This document shows, in pieces, positions 1-8,443 of a stretch of 24,399 nucleotides of DNA (position 1 is its first letter; the number at the start of each line of letters is the position of its first letter). Location: NCBI GenBank assembly GCA_900766055.1, contig CAAFTZ010000136.1, forward strand, positions 1 to 24,399, given 5' to 3'. The notes under the pieces were generated by a model. It was given only the letters and a program-made list of their open reading frames with translations, was not told the DNA's origin and ran no database searches. Source of the DNA: an uncultured Parasutterella sp. GTDB lineage: Bacteria > Pseudomonadota > Gammaproteobacteria > Burkholderiales > Burkholderiaceae_F. The position numbers and the translations under genes are program-made.

Positions 1-82
1 AAGACTAAGTACCGGCTGTCTGCTCGACTTTACCGGGACAGGACTTTCACCTGCCTGTATATGTAGCGCCGAACTGGCGCAC
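1..82 (-). mobile_element. Group II intron, 5' end only (runs off the left edge)
   Basis: Read on the minus strand from position 82, the sequence begins GTGCG, the consensus 5' end of group II introns (GUGYG). It continues as a small stem-loop (GCGCC/GGCGC around a five-base loop, 66-80) and then a stem carrying GGTGAAAGTCC (about 41-53), an arrangement typical of the start of domain I in bacterial group II introns. The exon side of the putative 5' splice site is minus-strand ...TACAGGCA, ending at 83. Only 82 bases are in the window, so the rest of domain I, any reverse transcriptase/maturase ORF and domains V-VI cannot be seen. The identification rests on recognition of these motifs and could not be tested against a covariance model. 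Confidence 0.65.
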
Positions 83-183
83 TGCCTGTACATTCCCAAC
101 CAACGTAGTCCGCCAAACGACGGCCTGAGGCTAGTCAACTAGAGGCTTTTTCAAGCCTCGGCCTTTAGGCCGAGGTAGTTGAC
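83..183 (+). mobile_element. Right end of an IS200/IS605-family (TnpB-type) element, with 3' part of its omega-RNA region
   Basis: The segment ends in an 8-bp perfect hairpin (CCTCGGCC, loop TTTA, GGCCGAGG; 156-175) followed by TAGTTGAC. This hairpin-CTTTAG-hairpin-TAGTTGAC layout is characteristic of right ends of IS605/IS1341-type elements, where the same region forms the 3' end of the TnpB guide (omega) RNA. A second hairpin precedes it (GAGGC ... GCCTC, 142-159), and an outer inverted repeat AGTCAACTA (133-141)/TAGTTGACT (176-184) encloses both. The group II intron boundary at 82/83 lies inside this element, so the tnpB gene, if present, is beyond the intron and outside the window. The guide-like sequence immediately beyond 183 lies in narJ. 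Confidence 0.65.
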
Positions 184-806
184 TTTTTGAAATGCACGGT
201 TTGAACCGGGTCTGCATTGCCTCCGAACCGCACGGGAGAATCAAACGACTCTGCCTCTGTTGTCGGAAAAAAGTCGTCCCTTTCCAATTTTATTTCTGAA
301 TTTTTCATTGCAGAGAGTGACAGAATTGCTCCCGTGACAGCTCTCCATGGAGATTCCGATTTCTGAAGCGCAATATCAATCGGAGCAATATGGCGCGCAG
401 CACTATCTAAAAGCGCTTGAGCCTCAGAATAGCCCAAGCCCGATAAGAACTCTAAGAACATCGGCAGATAATCCGGGAACTCATCACCCTCAATGCTCAA
501 GCCTCGTTCTTCGTAGAGCCTTTTAAGATTGAGCATCGCAGAACCTCTCTCACGCGAATCTCCGTGCATATGCTCAAAAAGGTTAAGGCTCGCCTTCTTC
601 CCGATATCAAATGTCGAGACATAATCTTTTTGCAAATCGGATAAGGGAGTCTCTGCCAGGTGGTTAATAAAAATATATAGTTTTTCTTTCTGATCGTCGG
701 AAAGGCTCGATCCGGCGACGCCTTCCTTAATTTCCGGCAGATTATCTTTAAGCGCTGCATCCGGATACAGAAGCAAGCAAGCCAATGCTTTCAAACCAAA
801 ATTCAT
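165..806 (-). CDS. narJ: NarJ, nitrate reductase molybdenum cofactor assembly chaperone
   Basis: This 213-residue protein is a TorD/DmsD-superfamily chaperone that binds the NarG subunit in the cytoplasm while the Mo cofactor and FS0 cluster are inserted. It aligns with E. coli NarJ throughout its core: LLLYPDAAL near the N-terminus, the signature LFEHMHGDSRERG (about residues 76-88) and FPDYLPMFLEFL (about 109-120). The ATG at 806 has a GGAGG ribosome binding site about 5 bases upstream. It is shorter than E. coli NarJ (236 residues). Its last residues (part of a Lys, then STTSA) and TAA stop are encoded by the IS200/IS605 right end, so the native C-terminus has been replaced. It is transcribed away from narKGHI, whereas narJ normally sits between narH and narI. 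Confidence 0.93.
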   Translation of the reverse strand: MNFGLKALACLLLYPDAALKDNLPEIKEGVAGSSLSDDQKEKLYIFINHLAETPLSDLQKDYVSTFDIGKKASLNLFEHMHGDSRERGSAMLNLKRLYEERGLSIEGDEFPDYLPMFLEFLSGLGYSEAQALLDSAARHIAPIDIALQKSESPWRAVTGAILSLSAMKNSEIKLERDDFFPTTEAESFDSPVRFGGNADPVQTVHFKKSTTSA

Positions 807-977
807 TTCTTCCTCCCTAACTCGCGGATCTGTATGTTAGTAAATTCCGCCGAAGAACCCATTCAAGTCCTGCCCAATTCGAACAAACAAAGGGTTACAA
901 ATTCAAGGGAACCCATAGAATAAGAACAAACCCGAATATTAGTTCGAGTCAAATTTAGCACTGAATAAGGAAATAAT

Positions 978-2273
978 ATGCGTCCAGATATTAAGGTTTG
1001 GAATCCTGAAAATCCGGCCCAATGGAATAAGACGCTGGCATGGACGACTGTATGGCTTAGTACCTTCAGCCTGACCTTTGGCTTCTGCGCTTGGTTCTTG
1101 GTCCCTTCTCTTGCCCCCCGTTTAAATGAAATCGGCTTTTCTTTAACACACAGTCAGCTTTACTGGTTGGTGGCTATGGTTGGTCTGTCTGCAGGTACAC
1201 TGCGCATTCTTTGGACCTTTTTACCGCCAATACTGGGTACCCGGGTACTCGTAACGTTTTCTACCGGCCTCTTGCTTATCCCGCTCTTCTGCTGGGTGTA
1301 CGCCGTTCAGCACGTCGATACCCCTTATTGGGTTCTTCTCGGTTTTGCTTTGTTAAGCGGCATCGGCGGCGGAACCTTTTCCGGCTTGATGGCCTCTACT
1401 AACTACTTTTTCCCGAAACATGAAAGAGGTTTCGCCCTCGGTGTACAAGGCGGACTCTCTGATTTTGGCACCGGTTTAGTCCAATTCGTAACACCGTTAG
1501 TTATCGGTTTTTCTGCTTTAGCCTGCTTAGGATCCGGTCAGGTTGCGCATCTTCCCGACGGTAAAACGATTACTTACTGGCTGCAAAACGCCGCCTGGGT
1601 GTGGATTCCGCTCGTTGCTCTCGTCACTATCCTCTCTTGGCTCTTCCTGCGCTCTGTTCCTGTCACCGCAAATATCAAGCAGCAATGGGCCATTTTTGGG
1701 AACAAGCACACCTGGTTCATGACCCTTTTCTATTACGGGACTTTCGCTACCTTCGCTGGTCTCGGTGCTCAGCTGGCTCTGTTAGGCAACCATACCTTTG
1801 CCGGCATTGAAGGAGCGCCTAGCGCTGTCGCTCTCGCTTGGTTGGGACCGGTCATCGGAGCCCTATCCAGAGTCGGAGCGGGTCAGGTTTCCGATAAGAT
1901 CCGCGGAGGCAGAGTTACTACGATTATGGCCATCTGCAACATTATCGGTTTACTTGCGCTTTGGTGGTACAAACCGACGAGTGTCGCAGGCTGCTGGATT
2001 TGGCTGATCATTATGTTCTGGATTTTCTTCTGGACTGGCGTCGGCAATGCATCTACTACTGAACAAATGGCAGTTCTCTTCCCGCCGCTTCAGGGCGGAG
2101 CCGTTGTCGGCTGGACTTCTGCTATCGGTGCTTACGGTCCTTTCACGATCGGAATGCTGCTTGCCGAATGCGGAGCCGGCGTGATGTTCGGAGTTTCTAC
2201 TCTGATCTTCGTTGCCATCCTCGCAATCAACATCTACTACTACGATAGAAAGAACGCACCGGATCTTTGCTGA
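978..2273 (+). CDS. narK: NarK, nitrate/nitrite transporter (major facilitator superfamily)
   Basis: A 431-residue, 12-helix MFS protein that exchanges or imports nitrate and exports nitrite across the inner membrane. Family marks are visible: an arginine in the TLRIL segment (R76) and one in GALSRVGAGQVSDKIRGGR (R298), matching the two substrate-binding arginines of E. coli NarK (R89, R305), and glycine-rich nitrate signature segments GIGGGTFSGLMAS (about 128-140) and GVQGGLSDFGTG (about 155-166). AAGGA lies 6 bases before the ATG. It is the first gene of the narKGHI operon, 45 bases before the narG start, with no terminator between. The 171-base divergent region to narJ shows no clear FNR box. 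Confidence 0.93.
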   Translation: MRPDIKVWNPENPAQWNKTLAWTTVWLSTFSLTFGFCAWFLVPSLAPRLNEIGFSLTHSQLYWLVAMVGLSAGTLRILWTFLPPILGTRVLVTFSTGLLLIPLFCWVYAVQHVDTPYWVLLGFALLSGIGGGTFSGLMASTNYFFPKHERGFALGVQGGLSDFGTGLVQFVTPLVIGFSALACLGSGQVAHLPDGKTITYWLQNAAWVWIPLVALVTILSWLFLRSVPVTANIKQQWAIFGNKHTWFMTLFYYGTFATFAGLGAQLALLGNHTFAGIEGAPSAVALAWLGPVIGALSRVGAGQVSDKIRGGRVTTIMAICNIIGLLALWWYKPTSVAGCWIWLIIMFWIFFWTGVGNASTTEQMAVLFPPLQGGAVVGWTSAIGAYGPFTIGMLLAECGAGVMFGVSTLIFVAILAINIYYYDRKNAPDLC

Positions 2274-2318
2274 TCGTCCTTTTTCACCTCAAAAATACTG
2301 CTTTAATTGGAGAACAAA

Positions 2319-5300
2319 ATGTCCGGAATCATGAAGTCCTCCCTATTCTTTACCAAAAAAGTCGGCTCCTATTCAGACGGATGGGGAGAAGTGACCGGTG
2401 AAGACAGGACTTGGGAACAATCCTACCGGGATCGATGGGCTCACGATAAAATCGTTCGTTCTACGCACGGCGTAAACTGCACGGGCTCTTGCAGCTGGCA
2501 AGTTTACGTTAAAGACGGAATCGTCGTTTGGGAAACTCAGGAAACGGATTATCCCCCCACCCCCGCAGGTGTGCCGAATCACGAGCCCCGCGGTTGCCCC
2601 AGAGGCGCCAGCTATTCCTGGTACCTCTACTCTGCATCCCGAGTAAAACATCCTCTCATTCGTGCTGAACTCAAAGCCGCATGGGAAGACGCCCGTAAGA
2701 CAATGAAACCGATCGAAGCTTGGGCTTCCATCGTCGAAAACCCACAGCTCCGCAAGTCCTACACTGCGGCGCGCGGTTTGGGCGGTATGGTGCGTACCAC
2801 TTGGGATGAAGCTTTAGAGATCATTGCTTCTGCCAACCTTTACACCATCAAAAAGTACGGACCTGACCGTATTTCCGGCTTCTCACCGATTCCGGGCTAC
2901 TCCATGGTTTCTTACGGAGCAGGTACCCGCTACCTCAGCCTGATCGGCGGTGCACTCCTTTCCTTCTACGATTGGTATTGCGACCTGCCACCTTCTTCTC
3001 CTCAAACCTGGGGTGAACAGACTGACGTTCCTGAATCTGAGGCCTGGTATTACTCGAGTTACATCATCGTTTGGGGTACCAACATCTCGATGACTCGTTC
3101 TCCGGACGCACACTTCTTAACCGAAGCTCGCTACAACGGAACGAAAGTCGTGAATGTCTGTCCGGATTATTGCGAAGTCACGAAAGACGCGGATTGGTGG
3201 ATACATCCCAAACAGGCTACCGATGCGGCACTGGCTATGGCTATCAGCCACGTCATCTTTAAAGAATTCCATTACGAACATCCGGATCCGTATTTCACAG
3301 AATACTGCCGGAAACTGACGGACTTCCCAATTCTTGTGACTATGGAACCGCGGGCGGATGGCCGGTATACCCCGGGGCGCACAGTTCGCGCCTGCGACTT
3401 GGGCCATAAGGAACCGGAATGCAACAACCCCGAATGGAAAACCGTTGTTTGGGATGAACTCTCCAAGGCTCCTGCGGTGGCTCAAGGTTCCATGGGATAC
3501 CGTTGGGGACAAAAGGAGGGCCAGGATTTAGGCAAGTGGAACCTCCATGAAGTTGACGGTGAAACCGGTAAAGCGATCAAACCACAGCTGACTTTTCTTA
3601 ATGATTCCGATGCTGTGATTGATGTTGAATATCCGTATTTCGGTGGCCGTGAACGAGACGGCTTCCCGAATAACGCAATGGCTTCGGATGTTATGGTTCG
3701 GAGGGTTCCGGCTAAGAGGGTACAGCTCAACGGACAGGATGTATACGTTGCAACCGTCTTTGATCTCTTCGGAAGCTATCTTGGTGTCGACCGCGGCCTA
3801 GGCGGGGAATGTGCAAAAAGCTACGCAGACAATATTCCCTTCACACCGGCTTGGCAGGAAAAAATTACCGGCGTAGAGGCTCAATACGCCATTACATTGG
3901 CCAGAGAGTTTGCGACGGCTGCCTCTAAGACCCAGGGCCGCGCCTGCGTGCTGATGGGAGCCGGCGTTAACCAATGGTTCCAAACGGACAATACTTATCG
4001 TTCCATCATCAATATCCTGCTGATGTGCGGTACTTGCGGCGTCCCGGGCGGCGGATGGTGCCATTATGTAGGACAAGAAAAGATTCGTCCGGAAGCAGGA
4101 TGGAGCGAATATTCCTTCGCAAAAGATTGGGAACCGGCAAGCCGCCATATGAACTCGACGAGCTACTTCTACGAACATACGGACCAGTGGCGCTACGAGC
4201 GGATTCCTCTTTCGGACATGCTCTCTCCCTTGGCTGATACCAAGGTATTTGACGGCACTTACGTGGATTACAACATCCAGAGCGAACTAATGGGCTGGCT
4301 TCCGTCGGCACCTCAGCTCAACGTCAACCCGACAAAAATTGCTGCCGCGGCAAAAGCTGCTGGCGTCCAGCCGGAACAATTCCTGATAAACCAACTAAAA
4401 GATAAGAAAATATCCTTTAGCTGTTTAGATTTGGATGCCGAGGAAAACTGGCCGCGCAACCTGTTCATTTGGCGCTCCAATGTACTCGGTTCTTCCGGCA
4501 AGGGACAGGAATACTTCCTGCGTCACCTCCTTGGAACTGAAAACGGCATCCTCGGCGGAGAGCTTGACGGCTCCAACAAAGAGCTCATGCCGCTCATGGA
4601 GAAATGGCGTCCAGCGCCCGAAGGCAAACTCGATTTGTTAGTCAATATGGACTTCCGCATGAGCACGACTTCGATTTATTCGGACATCGTGCTGCCGGCG
4701 GCCACCTTCTATGAGAAGAACGACATCAATACGACGGATATGCATAGTTTTATTCATCCGTTCGTCAAAGCCGTTCAATGCTCCTGGGAAGGACGAAGCG
4801 ATTGGCAAACCTTTAAGGACATCGCAAAGAAATTATCAGAAATCGCCGGCGAATATCCAGAAGATTTCGGGAGCGTCACGGATATGGTTCTGACGCCTCT
4901 CGGCCACGATTCTCCGCATGAACTCGGCCAAGCCCTGGAGGTTAAGAATTGGTATAAAGGGGAATGCGATCTGATTCCCGGCAAGACCGCCCCGCTGATT
5001 CATGTCGTTGAACGCGATTATCGGACGATTTACGACAAGTACACCTCCATCGGCCCGCTCCTCTCTAAGAACGGCGGCGGAAATCGTGGAATCAAATGGG
5101 ATCTGGATCCTGAAATTACTGAACTTTGCCAGTTAAACGGTACAGTTCAGGAAGGCGTCGCAAAAGGGCGTCCTAAGATGGAGACAGATATCAATGCAGC
5201 AAACTTTATCCTCCGGGTCTCTCCGGAAACCAACGGAGCTTTGTCCTATCGCAGTTGGGACTTTGTTAAAGAACAGTGCGGTGTAGATGCCCGCTTCCTT

Positions 5301-6080
5301 TCCGAAGGCCACATTGCCGACAAAATCACCTTTGATGACTTGGCTCATCGGCCCGCTAAGACGTTCAGTGCGCCGGATTGGTCAGGCACCGAGAACGATG
5401 AGATCCCGTATGTTGCTTTCTGGCAAAACAAGAATTTACTTTTACCGTGGAGAACGATCACGGGACGTCAGCAGTTCTATCAGGATCACTCTTGGATGAG
5501 GGCTTTCGGCCAGCAGTTCGCACAATACCGTGCTCCGGCAAACCAGAGAGCGTTAACCGGCTACAAAGATATTGCGGACAACGGAAACAAAGCCATCATT
5601 CTTAACTTTATGACGGCTCACCAGAAGTGGGGTATCCACTCCAGCTATTATGACAACGAAAGAATGCTGACCCTCTCCCGAGGCGGTCCCGTTGTGTGGA
5701 TGAGTGACATTGATGCCGCCAACGCAGGCATTGCGGATAATGATTGGATTGAGTGCTGGAACGCTAACGGTGCTGTAGTCGGACGCGCCATCGTTTCCTC
5801 CCGCATGCCGCAAGGGCTGTGCGTTATGCAGCATGCGACCGAAAAGACGGTTAACACTCCGGGATCCGAAGTCACCGGTCTTCGCGGAGGCGACCATAAC
5901 TCTCCGACGCGTGTCATTGTAAATCCGACGCATATGATCGGCGGCTACGGCCATCTTTCATACGCCTTTAACTACTACGGAACGATTGCTCCCAACCGCG
6001 ACGACTTCGCTTGGGTCAGAAAGATGAATAAGGTTGATTGGATGGATGAAGAAGCGGATAAGAAAGGAGGTGCAGTATGA
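2319..6080 (+). CDS. narG: NarG, respiratory nitrate reductase alpha (catalytic Mo-bisMGD) subunit
   Basis: The 1253-residue subunit reduces nitrate to nitrite at a molybdenum bis-MGD centre on the cytoplasmic face of the membrane. The FS0 [4Fe-4S] ligands are H50, C54, C58 and C93 (STHGVNCTGSC ... RGCPRG), and the Mo-ligating aspartate is D222 in YDWYCDLPP. These numbers equal those of E. coli NarG when translation begins at the ATG at 2319, which has GGAG six bases upstream; an in-frame TTG at 2307 lies inside that ribosome binding region and is not favoured. The residual N-terminus carries no twin-arginine export motif, as expected for a cytoplasm-facing enzyme. It overlaps narH by four bases (ATGA). 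Length is near that of E. coli (1247). Confidence 0.97.
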   Translation: MSGIMKSSLFFTKKVGSYSDGWGEVTGEDRTWEQSYRDRWAHDKIVRSTHGVNCTGSCSWQVYVKDGIVVWETQETDYPPTPAGVPNHEPRGCPRGASYSWYLYSASRVKHPLIRAELKAAWEDARKTMKPIEAWASIVENPQLRKSYTAARGLGGMVRTTWDEALEIIASANLYTIKKYGPDRISGFSPIPGYSMVSYGAGTRYLSLIGGALLSFYDWYCDLPPSSPQTWGEQTDVPESEAWYYSSYIIVWGTNISMTRSPDAHFLTEARYNGTKVVNVCPDYCEVTKDADWWIHPKQATDAALAMAISHVIFKEFHYEHPDPYFTEYCRKLTDFPILVTMEPRADGRYTPGRTVRACDLGHKEPECNNPEWKTVVWDELSKAPAVAQGSMGYRWGQKEGQDLGKWNLHEVDGETGKAIKPQLTFLNDSDAVIDVEYPYFGGRERDGFPNNAMASDVMVRRVPAKRVQLNGQDVYVATVFDLFGSYLGVDRGLGGECAKSYADNIPFTPAWQEKITGVEAQYAITLAREFATAASKTQGRACVLMGAGVNQWFQTDNTYRSIINILLMCGTCGVPGGGWCHYVGQEKIRPEAGWSEYSFAKDWEPASRHMNSTSYFYEHTDQWRYERIPLSDMLSPLADTKVFDGTYVDYNIQSELMGWLPSAPQLNVNPTKIAAAAKAAGVQPEQFLINQLKDKKISFSCLDLDAEENWPRNLFIWRSNVLGSSGKGQEYFLRHLLGTENGILGGELDGSNKELMPLMEKWRPAPEGKLDLLVNMDFRMSTTSIYSDIVLPAATFYEKNDINTTDMHSFIHPFVKAVQCSWEGRSDWQTFKDIAKKLSEIAGEYPEDFGSVTDMVLTPLGHDSPHELGQALEVKNWYKGECDLIPGKTAPLIHVVERDYRTIYDKYTSIGPLLSKNGGGNRGIKWDLDPEITELCQLNGTVQEGVAKGRPKMETDINAANFILRVSPETNGALSYRSWDFVKEQCGVDARFLSEGHIADKITFDDLAHRPAKTFSAPDWSGTENDEIPYVAFWQNKNLLLPWRTITGRQQFYQDHSWMRAFGQQFAQYRAPANQRALTGYKDIADNGNKAIILNFMTAHQKWGIHSSYYDNERMLTLSRGGPVVWMSDIDAANAGIADNDWIECWNANGAVVGRAIVSSRMPQGLCVMQHATEKTVNTPGSEVTGLRGGDHNSPTRVIVNPTHMIGGYGHLSYAFNYYGTIAPNRDDFAWVRKMNKVDWMDEEADKKGGAV

Positions 6081-7681
6081 AGATTCGTGCTCAAATCGGC
6101 ATGGTCCTGAATCTGGACAAATGCATCGGCTGTCACACCTGCTCCGTCACTTGTAAAAACGTTTGGACGAACCGTCCGGGTACTGAGTACATTTGGTTTA
6201 ACAACGTTGAATCAAAACCCGGCGTCGGTTATCCGAAGAGCTGGGAAGATCAGCAGAAGTGGACAGGAGGCTGGGAACTTCATAACGGTAAACTCCGTCT
6301 GCGGCGCGGCTCTAAATTAGGTCTTCTCTCCGGCATCTTCGCCAACTCTAAATTGCCGCAGATTGACGACTACTACGAGCCCTTTACGTTTGATTATCAA
6401 AATCTTCAAAAAGCCCCGCGCATGAAAACCTGCGTGACAGCTCAGCCGATCTCCTACCTGACCGGCAAGAAGATGAAAAAAATCAACAACTCCGCTGCAT
6501 GGGACGACAATCTAGGCGGTGTGGATATTAAGACCGTCAATGACGTCAACCTGAAAGATGTTGAGCGCGATATTTACGCCCAATACAAGAATACGTTCCT
6601 GTTTTATCTTCCTCGTTTGTGCGAACACTGCCTGAATCCGGCTTGTGTAGCAAGCTGCCCCTCCGGCTCAATCTATAAGCGGGAAGAAGACGGTATTGTT
6701 TTAGTAGACCAAAATAAATGCAAGGGCTGGCGTATGTGTATGAGCGGCTGTCCTTACAAAAAGGTCTATTACAACTGGTCAACCGGAAAAGCAGAAAAAT
6801 GCGTTTTCTGCTATCCGCGCGTCGAGTCCGGCATGCCGACGGTATGTTCCGAAACTTGTGTCGGCCGAATCCGCTACATGGGTGTGATGCTTTACGATGC
6901 AGACAAGATTAAAGATCTTGCCTCGACTCCGAATGAAGGAGACCTGTATGAAGCTCAGCGCCAAATCTTCCTCGATCCGAATGACCCCGACATTCAGGCT
7001 GCAGCTCTGAAAGCGGGCATCTCTCATGATTGGATCGAAGCGGCCAAAGCTTCTCCGATCTACAAGATGATTTCCAAGTGGAAAATCGCACTTCCTCTTC
7101 ATCCGGAATTCAGAACTCTTCCTATGGTTTGGTACGTTCCGCCGCTCTCTCCGATCGCTCAGGCTGTTGATGTCGGTAAACTTTCCGTTAAAGGATTCAT
7201 CCCTGATGTAGAAAGCCTGCGTATTCCGATGCAATATCTTGCGAATCTGCTTGCTGCCGGAAACGTTAAACCTGTCGTAGATGCTTTAAGCAGGCTTCTC
7301 GCCGAGAGGACGATTCTGCGCAAATATTCCGATGCGGCGGGGATCAGTCAATTTCTAACGTGTGAAATTCTGCCCGAACAGCTTGAAGGAATTGAAGAGA
7401 TAAATGAACTTAAAGCCTTAGGCTTAACGATTCAGGATGTCTGCGATATGCATCGCCTTTTAGCCATTGCTGATTTTAAAGATCGTTTCGTTGTGCCCTC
7501 AGCCAACCGCAACAATACCGCATCTATGCTGCTGCAAGGTACTCAGGGCTACAACCTCGGCGGCGGAGAAGACATGCGCCGCCGCGCTGATACTATCTTC
7601 GGCGGTCCTATGAATCGTAAGATTATTCCGCTCTTTGAAGAATATCAGCGTGCGCCGGACTCCACACAGGAGGGCAAATAA
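6077..7681 (+). CDS. narH: NarH, respiratory nitrate reductase beta (iron-sulfur) subunit
   Basis: A 534-residue ferredoxin-like subunit passing electrons from the NarI hemes to NarG through three [4Fe-4S] and one [3Fe-4S] clusters. Cysteine groups are clear: CIGCHTCSVTC (C16, C19, C22, C26), CEHCLNPACVASCP, CKGWRMCMSGCP and CVFCYP...CSETC. The Trp in CKGW replaces a cysteine, the hallmark of the [3Fe-4S] cluster FS4. The start ATG overlaps the narG stop and is preceded by AGGAGG at 6065-6070; the stop overlaps the narI start (TAATG). Between the conserved core and the C-terminus (about residues 405-460) it diverges from E. coli NarH, which is 512 residues. Confidence 0.97.
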   Translation: MKIRAQIGMVLNLDKCIGCHTCSVTCKNVWTNRPGTEYIWFNNVESKPGVGYPKSWEDQQKWTGGWELHNGKLRLRRGSKLGLLSGIFANSKLPQIDDYYEPFTFDYQNLQKAPRMKTCVTAQPISYLTGKKMKKINNSAAWDDNLGGVDIKTVNDVNLKDVERDIYAQYKNTFLFYLPRLCEHCLNPACVASCPSGSIYKREEDGIVLVDQNKCKGWRMCMSGCPYKKVYYNWSTGKAEKCVFCYPRVESGMPTVCSETCVGRIRYMGVMLYDADKIKDLASTPNEGDLYEAQRQIFLDPNDPDIQAAALKAGISHDWIEAAKASPIYKMISKWKIALPLHPEFRTLPMVWYVPPLSPIAQAVDVGKLSVKGFIPDVESLRIPMQYLANLLAAGNVKPVVDALSRLLAERTILRKYSDAAGISQFLTCEILPEQLEGIEEINELKALGLTIQDVCDMHRLLAIADFKDRFVVPSANRNNTASMLLQGTQGYNLGGGEDMRRRADTIFGGPMNRKIIPLFEEYQRAPDSTQEGK

Positions 7682-8394
7682 TGAGCAACTTTACTTTGGT
7701 ATGGCACTTTCTAATTTTCGGAGTGCTTCCTTACGTCGTCATTGCCGTGTTGGTCGTCGGCAGCTTGCTGCGGTTTATTTTGGCGCCTTACAGCTGGAAG
7801 AGCCAAAGCAGTGAGATTTTGGATAAAAAAGATCTCTTTTGGGGGGCAAATCTTTTCCACATCGGTGTGATATTTCTGTTCTGCGGCCATTGTTTCGGGT
7901 TGTTTACACCGACAGCGTGGCTAAATGCAGTCGGTCTAACGCCCAGACTCCACCAATGGATGGAAATCATCGCCGGAGGAGCCTCCGCCGCACTTGCCAT
8001 TGCCGGTCTTCTGCTTCTGACATGGCGCCGCCTATCCAACGAACGCGTAAGGACGGCATCCCGCCCGAGCGATTTTTGGGTCTTGTTCCTCCTGCTGGCG
8101 GTCATCATTCTCGGAATTTGCTGCGTTGTAAATTCTTACTTTACTGACCGCTCCGGTGCGACCATCATTCTTTTCGGAGAATGGGTCAGGGGCCTCTTCA
8201 CCTTCGACTATGAAGCATGGCAGAAGATCCTTCTCGTTCCCGATTGGCAGAAGTGGCACATCTTTGTCGGGCTGATCATTTTCCTGATCGTACCGTTTAC
8301 AAGACTCGTCCACATTTGGAGCGGCTACTTGTCAGTTTTCTACCTAGTTAGACCGCATCAAATCATGCGCGCTAACGGAAAACCAATGAAATAA
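7681..8394 (+). CDS. narI: NarI, respiratory nitrate reductase gamma (diheme cytochrome b) subunit
   Basis: A 237-residue, five-helix membrane anchor that oxidises quinol on the periplasmic side and passes electrons to NarH. The four heme b ligands are visible as H60 and H70 in helix 2 (FHIGVIFLFCGH) and H193 and H211 near the C-terminus (WHIF ... RLVHIW). The spacings of 10 and 18 are the same as in E. coli NarI (H56/H66 and H187/H205). It starts within the narH stop codon and directly follows narH, where narJ would normally lie. A strong terminator follows 20 bases after the stop. Confidence 0.96.
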   Translation: MSNFTLVWHFLIFGVLPYVVIAVLVVGSLLRFILAPYSWKSQSSEILDKKDLFWGANLFHIGVIFLFCGHCFGLFTPTAWLNAVGLTPRLHQWMEIIAGGASAALAIAGLLLLTWRRLSNERVRTASRPSDFWVLFLLLAVIILGICCVVNSYFTDRSGATIILFGEWVRGLFTFDYEAWQKILLVPDWQKWHIFVGLIIFLIVPFTRLVHIWSGYLSVFYLVRPHQIMRANGKPMK

Positions 8395-8413
8395 AAGGAT
8401 AATTCCTCCCACT

Positions 8414-8443
8414 AAAAGAGCTCGGTACCGCCGAGCTCTTTTT
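8414..8443 (+). terminator. Rho-independent terminator of narKGHI
   Basis: A 12-bp perfect stem, AAAAGAGCTCGG (8414-8425) with CCGAGCTCTTTT (8431-8442), closes a five-base loop and ends in a T run. It lies 20 bases after the narI stop. Confidence 0.9.

Noticed and set aside
1..60. C-terminus of TnpB in the + strand at the left edge
   Set aside because: The + strand frames are short and show no TnpB zinc-finger or RuvC residues; the minus strand reads as group II intron instead.
807..977. FNR or NarL sites expected in the nar promoter region
   Set aside because: No sequence close to TTGAT-N4-ATCAA or a clear pair of NarL heptamers was seen; short partial matches such as TTCAA are too weak to report.
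2307..2318. TTG at 2307 as narG start
   Set aside because: It overlaps the ribosome binding site GGAG, and the ATG at 2319 gives ligand numbering identical to E. coli NarG.
2373..5954. Many long open frames opposite and within narG
   Set aside because: They are codon-bias shadows of a strongly conserved gene, have no domains and no ribosome binding sites.
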